Of a DNA stretch of 64,000 nucleotides, positions 57,071 to 64,000 are shown piece after piece. Below the pieces are notes generated by a model. It was not told the origin of the DNA, made no database searches, and saw only the letters and a program-made list of their open reading frames with translations. The first letter of the stretch is position 1. Each line of letters begins with the position of its first letter. The position numbers and the translations under genes were made by a program. Source of the DNA: Metabacillus halosaccharovorans (lineage in GTDB: Bacteria; Bacillota; Bacilli; Bacillales; Bacillaceae); assembly GCF_002019635.1 (NCBI RefSeq), contig NZ_KV917372.1:992001-1056000 (forward strand). The letters run 5' to 3'.

Positions 57071-57099
57071 TTGGCTTGAATAAGAATATCGAATATAAT
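57071..57099 (+). promoter_or_regulatory. Sigma A promoter of rpoY-rnjA
   Basis: TTGGCT (57071-57076), a 17-base spacer and a perfect TATAAT (57094-57099), 47 bases before the rpoY start. Confidence 0.85.
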
Positions 57100-57145
57100 A
57101 GAAAAAGTTAGTCTAACATTCGGTAGTTAAGGAGAGATTTGGTAA

Positions 57146-57355
57146 ATGATTTTTAAAGTGTACTATCAAGATAAAATTACTGAGGTGCCTGTTCGAGAAA
57201 GAACAAACACTCTATATATTGAAGCAACATCTGAAGAGGATGTTCGATCTAAATTAAAAGAGCGCGGGTTTAACATCGAATTTATCACTCCAGTTGATGG
57301 GGCATATTTAGAATATGAAAAGCAAAGTGAAAACTATAAAGTATTGGAGAACTGA
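57146..57355 (+). CDS. rpoY: RNA polymerase epsilon subunit
   Basis: RpoY (YkzG) is a small accessory subunit of Firmicute RNA polymerase with 69 residues, reported to guard against some phage proteins and to resemble Gp2. It begins [20 protein letters not shown] and contains [20 protein letters not shown] (residues 23-42). AAGGAGAG precedes the ATG. It ends five bases before rnjA, forming the conserved rpoY-rnjA pair. Confidence 0.95.
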   Translation: MIFKVYYQDKITEVPVRERTNTLYIEATSEEDVRSKLKERGFNIEFITPVDGAYLEYEKQSENYKVLEN

Positions 57356-57360
57356 TCGTT

Positions 57361-59028
57361 ATGAAATTTGTAAAAAATGACCAAGTTGCAGTTTTTGCAT
57401 TAGGCGGACTTGGTGAAATTGGTAAAAACACGTACGGTGTTCAGTTTCAAGATGAAATCATTCTTATCGATGCCGGAATAAAGTTCCCGGAGGATGAACT
57501 TCTTGGTATTGATTATGTCATTCCTGATTATTCGTACCTAGTTAAAAATGAAGATAAAATTAAGGGATTATTTATTACGCACGGACACGAAGATCATATT
57601 GGGGGTATTCCATATTTACTTCGTCAAGTTAATATCCCTGTTTACGGTGGGAAATTAGCGCTTGGTTTACTTCGAAATAAATTAGAAGAGCACGGCCTTT
57701 TACGTCAATCTAAATTAATTGAATTTCAAGAAGACGACATTATTAAGTTTAGAAAAACATCTGTTACGTTTTTTAGAACAACACATAGTATCCCTGACTC
57801 CTATGGAATTGTTGTCAAGACACCTCCTGGTAACATCGTACATACTGGTGACTTCAAATTTGATTTTACGCCTGTAGGTGAGCCAGCTAACTTAACAAAA
57901 ATGGCTGAAATTGGCCGAGACGGTGTATTATGTTTACTCTCAGATAGTACAAATAGTGAAATCCCTAACTTCACAATGTCTGAAAGACGTGTTGGGGACA
58001 GCATCCATGAAATTTTCCGGAAAGTAGATGGACGAATTATATTTGCAACATTCGCATCAAATATTCACCGACTACAGCAAGTAGTTGAAGCAGCGGTATC
58101 TCATGGGCGTAAAATCGCAGTATTCGGTCGTAGTATGGAAGCAGCTATTCAAATCGGACAAGATTTAGGTTATATCAGTTGCCCTAAAGATACATTTGTT
58201 GATGCTCATGAAATTAATCGAATGCCAGCTCACAGAGTAACAATACTTTGTACAGGTAGCCAGGGTGAACCAATGGCAGCTTTATCACGTATTGCTAATG
58301 GAACTCATCGTCAAATACAAATTATACCTGGAGATAATGTTGTTTTCTCTTCTTCACCAATTCCAGGGAACGCACTTAGTGTAAGTAAAACAATTAATCA
58401 ACTTTTCAGAGCCGGTGCTGAGGTAATCCACGGACCATTTAATGATATCCATACGTCAGGTCATGGTGGTCAAGAAGAGCAAAAACTAATGCTTCGTTTA
58501 ATGAAACCGAAGTATTTCATGCCAATACACGGTGAATACCGGATGCAAAAAATGCATGCTAAACACGCTGTTGATTGTGGTGTGGAAGAAGAAAATTGCT
58601 TCATCATGGATAACGGGGAAGTTTTAGCTATCGGTGATCGTGAAGTTGGAATAGCTGGAAAAATTCCTTCGGGAAATGTATATATTGACGGAAGCGGTAT
58701 TGGAGATATCGGAAATATCGTGCTTCGTGACCGTCGTATCCTTTCTGAGGAAGGTCTTGTAATCGTTGTTGTGAGCATTAACATGAAAGATTTCAAAATT
58801 GCAGCTGGGCCTGACATTATTTCAAGAGGATTTGTGTATATGCGTGAATCAGGCGATTTAATCAATGATGCTCAAACACTAATTACTAAACACTTAAATA
58901 AAATTATGGAACGTCGTACAAGTCAATGGTCTGAAATTAAAAACGAAATAACAGATACCCTTTCACCATTCTTATACGAGAAAACAAAACGTCGACCTAT
59001 GATCCTTCCGATTATTATGGAAGTTTAA
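57361..59028 (+). CDS. rnjA: Ribonuclease J1
   Basis: RNase J1 is a 5'-3' exonuclease and endonuclease for mRNA turnover and 16S rRNA maturation. It has 555 residues. The metallo-beta-lactamase motif is His74-Gly-His76-Glu-Asp78-His79, followed by [11 protein letters not shown] near residue 161 and SDSTNSEIP near residue 196. The beta-CASP domain includes [13 protein letters not shown], and [14 protein letters not shown] with MPIHGEYRM near residue 390 follows, then a C-terminal dimer domain. The RBS GGAG lies within the end of rpoY, so the two are coupled. Confidence 0.97.
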   Translation: MKFVKNDQVAVFALGGLGEIGKNTYGVQFQDEIILIDAGIKFPEDELLGIDYVIPDYSYLVKNEDKIKGLFITHGHEDHIGGIPYLLRQVNIPVYGGKLALGLLRNKLEEHGLLRQSKLIEFQEDDIIKFRKTSVTFFRTTHSIPDSYGIVVKTPPGNIVHTGDFKFDFTPVGEPANLTKMAEIGRDGVLCLLSDSTNSEIPNFTMSERRVGDSIHEIFRKVDGRIIFATFASNIHRLQQVVEAAVSHGRKIAVFGRSMEAAIQIGQDLGYISCPKDTFVDAHEINRMPAHRVTILCTGSQGEPMAALSRIANGTHRQIQIIPGDNVVFSSSPIPGNALSVSKTINQLFRAGAEVIHGPFNDIHTSGHGGQEEQKLMLRLMKPKYFMPIHGEYRMQKMHAKHAVDCGVEEENCFIMDNGEVLAIGDREVGIAGKIPSGNVYIDGSGIGDIGNIVLRDRRILSEEGLVIVVVSINMKDFKIAAGPDIISRGFVYMRESGDLINDAQTLITKHLNKIMERRTSQWSEIKNEITDTLSPFLYEKTKRRPMILPIIMEV

Positions 59029-59030
59029 TT

Positions 59031-59074
59031 AAAAATACAAAAGCCGTCACTCAAGTGACGGCTTTTGTATTTTT
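59031..59074. terminator. Shared terminator of rnjA and ktrC
   Basis: AAAAATACAAAAGCCGTCACT pairs perfectly with its complement around CA, a stem of about 20 bp. It begins two bases after rnjA and overlaps the ktrC stop codon. Confidence 0.93.
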
Positions 59075-59732
59075 ACCCAAGTAATCGCTTTTCAAAACGG
59101 TTGATATCTGTATCCGCTCCGATAACGATAAGGATATCATTTTTTCTAATAATCTCATTTGCTTGCGGTGAAACGATAATATCTTTATCCCTTTTCATCG
59201 CTACTATATTGATTCCATATTTTGCACGGATATCCAAATCAATAATAGAATGACCATTAAGTTTTTCATTTGCAACAATTTCTACAATACTGTGTTCATC
59301 TGACAGCTCCAAATAGTCTAATACATTGTTTGAAATAATATTATGGGCAATCCTTCTCCCCATGTCACGCTCAGGATGAACAATTCGGTCTGCCCCAATT
59401 TTAGAAAGTACTTTTTCATGATAATCATTTTGAGCTTTTACTGTGATATGTTTCACTCCAAGTTCTTTTAAGATAAGTGTTGTCAAAATACTAGCTTGTA
59501 TATTATCACCTATCGCAACGATTACATGATCAAAGTTACGTATACCTAAACTTTTTAAAACTGTTTCATCAGTGGTATCTCCAACAACAGCGTGTGAAGC
59601 AATATTAGCAAATTCATTCACCTTATCTTCATCTGTGTCAATCGCCATAACTTCCATGCCTTCTTCACTTAACGCACGACAGATACTACCTCCAAACCGC
59701 CCAAGTCCAATAACTGCAAATTCTTTTCCCAT
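59073..59732 (-). CDS. ktrC: Potassium uptake regulatory subunit KtrC
   Basis: This is a cytoplasmic RCK-domain protein of 219 residues that gates a KtrD-type potassium channel in response to ATP/ADP and c-di-AMP. The start is MGKEFAVIGLGRFG after GGAGGAG. The N-terminal Rossmann motif GLGRFGGSICRAL (residues 9-21) binds nucleotide, and the RCK_C domain occupies about residues 135-219. The position next to rnjA matches ktrC of B. subtilis. The membrane partner ktrD is not in the window. Confidence 0.93.
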   Translation of the reverse strand: MGKEFAVIGLGRFGGSICRALSEEGMEVMAIDTDEDKVNEFANIASHAVVGDTTDETVLKSLGIRNFDHVIVAIGDNIQASILTTLILKELGVKHITVKAQNDYHEKVLSKIGADRIVHPERDMGRRIAHNIISNNVLDYLELSDEHSIVEIVANEKLNGHSIIDLDIRAKYGINIVAMKRDKDIIVSPQANEIIRKNDILIVIGADTDINRFEKRLLG

Positions 59733-60015
59733 AAGTACTCCTCCACATACCAACCATTAGAAAATCTCGGTTTGTTGTCAATTTGAATGGTAATAGCCAA
59801 ATTTACTCCATAAGATCCTTCATAACATTTTCATGCCAAAGATCGTTTAATGCTTTCTAAAAAATCGTACCATAAATCAGAATTCTTTTACAGAAGAACT
59901 AATCATCATACAACAGGAATTATGATAAAATGGAAAGAATAAATGATGACATAACCGAAATGGTTTACATGCTTAAGTTTTGATTATTTGGTGATATTCA
60001 CTGGAGGATTAGATA

Positions 60016-61074
60016 TTGAATAAAATTAAAGCGACCATCTTCCCCTATATTATTGGTTTTTTAGGTGGATATATTTTTTATCTTTGCCACATTCCACTCG
60101 CATGGATATTAGGGCCTATGACCTTCTTGATCTTATGGCGATCTATTTTTACGGATTATGATCAATTCTCACAACCTAGTATTTTAAAAAACAGCTCTTT
60201 TATTATACTAGGAATATCTTTTGGTCTTTCTTTCACAAAAGAAACCTTTCTTCTAGTAGGACCTTATATACTACCTTTTTTAGTTGTTACAATATTATTG
60301 ATTATCATTAGCGTGATAAACGGTGTCTTAATTAGTAAAATTGTCAATATCGATCGAAACACAAGTATTTTCGCATCCATACCTGGTGGATTAACTGAAA
60401 TGGTTGCAGCAAGTGAATCTGTTCAAGCGAACTCATCTCTTGTAACAATTTTTCAGACTGTTAGACTTTTAACTGTCGTTTTTTTGGTACCCTTTACAAT
60501 TCAACATATGTTTAGCACAAATCAAATTGCACAAACAATTGTTACTACGGATGTTAACACAAGTAATTTAGCGTTTGGTTGGTATATACTAGCTGGCTTA
60601 GTTGGATGGAGCCTTAGAAAAGTTTTACCTGCAGCATTTGTTATTGGACCACTCCTTACGACAGCTTTATTAAATATCATCGGCTTGAATTTACCTGTAT
60701 TTCATGATTTTTTACTTGTTTTTGCTCAGGTATCTATCGGTGTAGGTTTTGGTTTAATGATTACATTTCAAGATCTAAAAAGCGGAGGAAAATATTGTGG
60801 ACTTTATTTACTATCAACTATTTTATTAATTGGAGCTAGTTTTGGATTTGGTTATGTGTTCACTCTTATAACGGATATAGATATAGGAACGGCGATGCTA
60901 TCATTCGCACCAGGCGGTCTTGTTGAAATGGTGTTAACCTCATCTACAATAGGTGCAGATCCTGCAATAGTAAGTTCCCTGCAATTCATCCGATTAATTT
61001 TTATTATTAGCTTTGTTCCTTCTATATTGAAATTCAGTATAAGTAAAGTACAAAATAAACATTTAAGTACATAA
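60016..61074 (+). CDS. AbrB-family membrane protein (duplicated AbrB_dup domain)
   Basis: This is a 352-residue polytopic membrane protein of the AbrB family that was once tied to ammonia monooxygenase regulation; it is not the AbrB DNA-binding protein. About ten helices are arranged as two repeats, each with a GGL(T/V)EMV motif: PGGLTEMVAASES near residue 121 and PGGLVEMVLTSST near residue 304. Transport or gene regulation has been proposed, without clear proof. It starts with TTG after GGAGG. It is convergent with recQ. Confidence 0.87.
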   Translation: MNKIKATIFPYIIGFLGGYIFYLCHIPLAWILGPMTFLILWRSIFTDYDQFSQPSILKNSSFIILGISFGLSFTKETFLLVGPYILPFLVVTILLIIISVINGVLISKIVNIDRNTSIFASIPGGLTEMVAASESVQANSSLVTIFQTVRLLTVVFLVPFTIQHMFSTNQIAQTIVTTDVNTSNLAFGWYILAGLVGWSLRKVLPAAFVIGPLLTTALLNIIGLNLPVFHDFLLVFAQVSIGVGFGLMITFQDLKSGGKYCGLYLLSTILLIGASFGFGYVFTLITDIDIGTAMLSFAPGGLVEMVLTSSTIGADPAIVSSLQFIRLIFIISFVPSILKFSISKVQNKHLST

Positions 61075-61080
61075 AAAGTA

Positions 61081-61116
61081 CGCACATCTTGTTATAACCA
61101 GATGTGCGCTTCTTTT
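61081..61116. terminator. Shared terminator of the AbrB-family gene and recQ
   Basis: CGCACATCT pairs with AGATGTGCG around a 10-base loop, followed by CTTCTTTT. It lies six bases past the AbrB-family gene. Confidence 0.8.
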
Positions 61117-63250
61117 AATTTTTCACTCTATCCATTTTCAATTTACTAATTACTGCTTTTATTTGAAAATAATCGATGTGATTTGGTAAGTTTTCTTTAA
61201 GCGGCTTTAATAAATCCGCCCCAAATTCTTTAATTTTATTTTTTATTATTTCTTCTTGCTTTTCAGTAAGAATTCTTGACCAATCAATAGATTGACCTTC
61301 TTCAATAGCACGAATAATATGATTTTGAACGGTGATTTCGGTTAACTCTCGTTGTTCGCTAATTTCTTTAATCGTTACGTCTTCAATAAACAATTGAAAT
61401 GTTATAAGGTGGCTTGGCGTTTTATCGTGGTTTTCAATTACTTTTTTGCTTATAACTTGAGCACTGGACTTGGTTCTTTCTACCTTAACATACTCACAAA
61501 TAGCAGAAATAAATACCTCTCCATAGCGTTCTAACTTTGTTTGAGCAACACCCTTAACTTCCAGAAAATCCTCATCATTTGTTGGACATTTATTACTCAT
61601 ATCCCTTAAACTACTATCCGAAAATATTATATAAGGTGGGACACCTAATTCTGTTGCAAGATCTCTCCTTATTATCTTCAACTTATCAAATAATTCATCA
61701 TTCACTTGGATAGCTTGAACAGTCATTTGTTCTTTTTTGAACACTTGCTTTTTCTCCACCAATACCTCTATAGCCTTCTTCGTGAGCAGTATTACAGGAT
61801 ATTGAGCATTTGTTAATGACAAGTATCCTTCAGCTATTAAAAAATCAATAAAATCAACAATTTGTTTTTCTGTTTTACTTTTCATAAGGCCGTATGTTGT
61901 GAGATTATGAAATTCGAATTGAGATATTCGTTTATTATTCGATCCTCTCAATACTTGTGCAACCATTGTTTTACCGAATTTCTCATTCATTCGCTTTACA
62001 CATGAAAATACCATAAGGGCATCTCTGGTCACTTCAATCTTAGTACGCGTATCACGGCAATTCATGCATTTCCCACAATCCACTTCAGGGATTTTTTCAC
62101 CAAAGTATTCAACTATATAGGATTGGATGCATTTTTCTGTATGACATAAGTCCACCATTTGCTGAAGCTTTTGGTATTCATGGATCTTCTTATCATGATT
62201 CAGGCTTGATTGCTCAATCAAAAACTTCTGAAGCTGTATATCTTGTCCTGCAAACAAAATAAAACATTCACTCGGTTCACCATCTCTTCCGGCGCGTCCT
62301 GCTTCTTGATAATATGCTTCAATATTTTTGGGTAGATTATGATGAATGACATAACGAACATTCGATTTATCAATCCCCATACCAAATGCATTCGTAGCAA
62401 TCATAATCTGAAATTCATCAAACAGAAATTGATCCTGTTGTGCAGCTCTGGCATGTTCAGACATACCAGCATGATATTTACCGCATTCAAATCCGCTTTT
62501 CTCTAGAAAATTTGATAATTCATCAACTTCCTTGCGAGTTGCTGCATAGATAATGCCTTGTTCACTTGGATTTGCTTTTAGATATTTCAAAATAAAATCG
62601 CGTTTATTTTCACCTTTTATCACATTAAATGTTAAATTATCCCTTGTAAAACCAGTAACAAATGTATGCTCCTGATTTAGATCCAACAACTGACAGATAT
62701 CTGCTGTTACTTCTTTTGTTGCTGTAGCCGTTAAGGCAACAACCAACGGTTTTATTTGTAGGATCGAAATCATATGTGCGATATTTCTATAGCTTGGTCG
62801 AAAATCATGCCCCCACTGTGAAATACAGTGTGCTTCATCAATTGCTACCATGGAAATCGGTAGAGAAACAAGCAGGTCACGAAATGAGGCAGACTCTAAT
62901 CTCTCTGGAGCGATATACACGATTTTGTACTCACCTGCGCTCAATTCGATTATTCTTTCTTTCAGTTCTTCTGAGGATAAACTGCTATTTATAAAAGTAG
63001 AAGAAATACCAACACTTGTCAGTGCATCTACCTGATCTTTCATTAGAGAAATTAACGGTGATATAACAATCGTAATCCCTTCCAGTAATAATGCTGGAAT
63101 TTGATAACAGATTGACTTTCCCCCACCAGTTGGCATAATAGCTAATGTATCATTGCCTGCCAATAAATTTTTTATTATATCCTCTTGTCCTTTACGAAAA
63201 GAGGTATAACCAAAGTATTCTTTTAAAAGTTCTTCTGCTTTTTGAAACAT
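61115..63250 (-). CDS. recQ: RecQ family ATP-dependent DNA helicase
   Basis: This is a 3'-5' DNA helicase of 711 residues acting in recombination and fork repair. The helicase core has motif [13 protein letters not shown] near residue 39, [17 protein letters not shown] near residue 137 and motif [16 protein letters not shown] near residue 316. The zinc-binding RQC region has cysteines in CHTEKC and CGKCMNC (near residues 368-395). An HRDC domain ([20 protein letters not shown], near 527) and a C-terminal helix-turn-helix ([19 protein letters not shown]) follow. The extra C-terminal domain makes it longer than the 590-residue RecQ of B. subtilis. Confidence 0.95.
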   Translation of the reverse strand: MFQKAEELLKEYFGYTSFRKGQEDIIKNLLAGNDTLAIMPTGGGKSICYQIPALLLEGITIVISPLISLMKDQVDALTSVGISSTFINSSLSSEELKERIIELSAGEYKIVYIAPERLESASFRDLLVSLPISMVAIDEAHCISQWGHDFRPSYRNIAHMISILQIKPLVVALTATATKEVTADICQLLDLNQEHTFVTGFTRDNLTFNVIKGENKRDFILKYLKANPSEQGIIYAATRKEVDELSNFLEKSGFECGKYHAGMSEHARAAQQDQFLFDEFQIMIATNAFGMGIDKSNVRYVIHHNLPKNIEAYYQEAGRAGRDGEPSECFILFAGQDIQLQKFLIEQSSLNHDKKIHEYQKLQQMVDLCHTEKCIQSYIVEYFGEKIPEVDCGKCMNCRDTRTKIEVTRDALMVFSCVKRMNEKFGKTMVAQVLRGSNNKRISQFEFHNLTTYGLMKSKTEKQIVDFIDFLIAEGYLSLTNAQYPVILLTKKAIEVLVEKKQVFKKEQMTVQAIQVNDELFDKLKIIRRDLATELGVPPYIIFSDSSLRDMSNKCPTNDEDFLEVKGVAQTKLERYGEVFISAICEYVKVERTKSSAQVISKKVIENHDKTPSHLITFQLFIEDVTIKEISEQRELTEITVQNHIIRAIEEGQSIDWSRILTEKQEEIIKNKIKEFGADLLKPLKENLPNHIDYFQIKAVISKLKMDRVKN

Positions 63251-63461
63251 TTCATCACCCTTGTATTAATTGGTCCTATCGTTTACATAAATCTAAGTAT
63301 AACACGAGAATCATTTTCCGTAATTTTAGTAATATTGAACTTTTAAATGATAAAACTACTATTTAAGGTAATCAAAACAACCAAAATATATTTTAGTTCA
63401 TCGAATTATGATAGTGAATATTGTTTTTGGGTTTATTGAGAAAAAAATAACATTTATTACA

Positions 63462-63512
63462 GAAAAAGAAAAACTAACTCATTTCCCTCCGAATGAAGAG
63501 TATGAGTTAGTT
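63462..63512 (-). terminator. Terminator after the immune inhibitor A gene
   Basis: AACTAACTCAT pairs with ATGAGTTAGTT across a 19-base loop, followed on the minus strand by TTTCTTTTTC. It lies six bases past the stop codon. Confidence 0.82.
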
Positions 63513-63518
63513 ATTAAT

Positions 63519-64000
63519 TTATTTATAAATCCATACAGCGCCTGCCGAGTTGTCTTTTGCTTCGCCAATCACCTCAAACTTTAAGCCATGATTTGGAATA
63601 AGTCGACCAGCATCCGGGATTACAGAATCGATATACTTATTGGAATCATCAAACTTTTTCACTCCTTTGAGACCTACAAATTCGTATGCTCCACGTGTAG
63701 GAGAATCCACAAAGAAACTTGGCGTTTTATCCAATGAAAACGCAGCATCTGCAATTTGATAACGAGTACTTTGAGCTACAGTTTTCTGTCCGTTTAATGT
63801 ACCATAGACCGCCTTAGGATGTGAATCAACAACACCAAGGAAACCTTGGCCCGGATGAACACCCACCCAGTTATCTGTGTAGCTTTCATCTGCGTACCAA
63901 ACTAGCAAACCTGTATTATATACTGCTTCACGAGAATATGCTAAAGCTTTATCAGATCCAGCGTAGTTTCTCCACTCAAGATAGTAATGATTATTCGCTT
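63519..64000 (-). CDS. inhA: Immune inhibitor A metalloprotease, C-terminal part
   Basis: The frame is open through the right edge of the window, so only the last 160 residues are seen. [40 protein letters not shown] and [12 protein letters not shown], then [20 protein letters not shown] and the ending [22 protein letters not shown] (in parts), match the C-terminal region of M6-family InhA proteases of Bacillus. InhA enzymes are secreted zinc proteases that degrade host antimicrobial peptides in insect pathogens. The catalytic HExxH lies in the part outside the window and cannot be checked. Confidence 0.88.
   Translation of the reverse strand, partial: ANNHYYLEWRNYAGSDKALAYSREAVYNTGLLVWYADESYTDNWVGVHPGQGFLGVVDSHPKAVYGTLNGQKTVAQSTRYQIADAAFSLDKTPSFFVDSPTRGAYEFVGLKGVKKFDDSNKYIDSVIPDAGRLIPNHGLKFEVIGEAKDNSAGAVWIYK

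Noticed and set aside
57801-58004. Minus-strand ORFs inside rnjA
   Set aside because: They are antisense to an intact RNase J1 frame with all catalytic motifs and no RBS of their own.

Overview
The window is low-GC chromosomal DNA from an endospore-forming member of the Bacillaceae. The evidence is spoVD, the ylbJ, ylbO/gerR and ylaJ sporulation genes, a yjcZ-like miniprotein, and gene order that follows Bacillus subtilis almost gene for gene, read here in the opposite direction. There is no prophage, transposase, CRISPR array, rRNA or tRNA gene. Nearly everything is core chromosome, so the less familiar material lies in small genes, RNAs and intergenic DNA.

Layout. 1-7.9 kb is the division and cell wall cluster on the minus strand (mraZ, rsmH, ftsL, pbpB, spoVD, then murE running off the left edge), with MraZ-box repeats in front of mraZ. 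8-25.4 kb holds bshC, a DUF3397 membrane protein, panE and the ylb block (ylbP, ylbO, rpmF-ylbN, ylbM/tmcAL, ylbL-ylbK, ylbJ, coaD-rsmD, ylbG, ylbF, ylbE, ylbD, ylbC, ylbA). A strongly structured RNA lies upstream of rsmD, and an unfamiliar repeat lies in front of ylbA. 25.5-34.4 kb is the caa3 cytochrome oxidase region: a DUF420/CtaM-like gene, ctaG, ctaFEDCB and divergent ctaA, with ResD-like sites in the ctaA-ctaB gap. pycA, which separates ctaA from ftsW in B. subtilis, is absent. 34.6-43.1 kb carries ftsW, ylaN, ylaL, ylaK (PhoH), ylaJ, ylaI, ylaH, typA and ylaF. 43.1-49.4 kb carries a GNAT gene, suhB, ykzI, yktB, yktA, a decayed small gene, speA, an SR1/SR1P-type dual-function RNA and slp. 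49.5-55.6 kb is the pyruvate dehydrogenase operon pdhABCD and ykyA. 55.8-59.7 kb holds a yjcZ-like gene, def, rpoY-rnjA and ktrC. 60-64 kb leaves the B. subtilis order: an AbrB-family membrane protein, recQ and the 3' end of an immune inhibitor A protease gene running off the right edge.

How the genes connect. ctaA and ctaB make heme A, ctaC-F encode the oxidase that uses it, and ctaG and the DUF420 protein are assembly factors. The pdh operon feeds acetyl-CoA to the cycle that drives this respiration. In B. subtilis the SR1 RNA is controlled by the gluconeogenic repressor CcpN. The SR1-like RNA here has its own promoter overlapped by a CcpN-type site, and it encodes a peptide of the SR1P family, which in B. 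subtilis binds GapA and stimulates RNase J1 (rnjA, also in this window). ylbF (RicF) and rnjA both belong to mRNA turnover. Most genes end in clear intrinsic terminators, many of them shared by convergent neighbours.

Coordinates were read by eye from the sequence. Start codons were moved from the longest ORF where a Shine-Dalgarno site or family alignment from memory favoured an internal start. Family names come from recognition of motifs and gene order, not from a database search.
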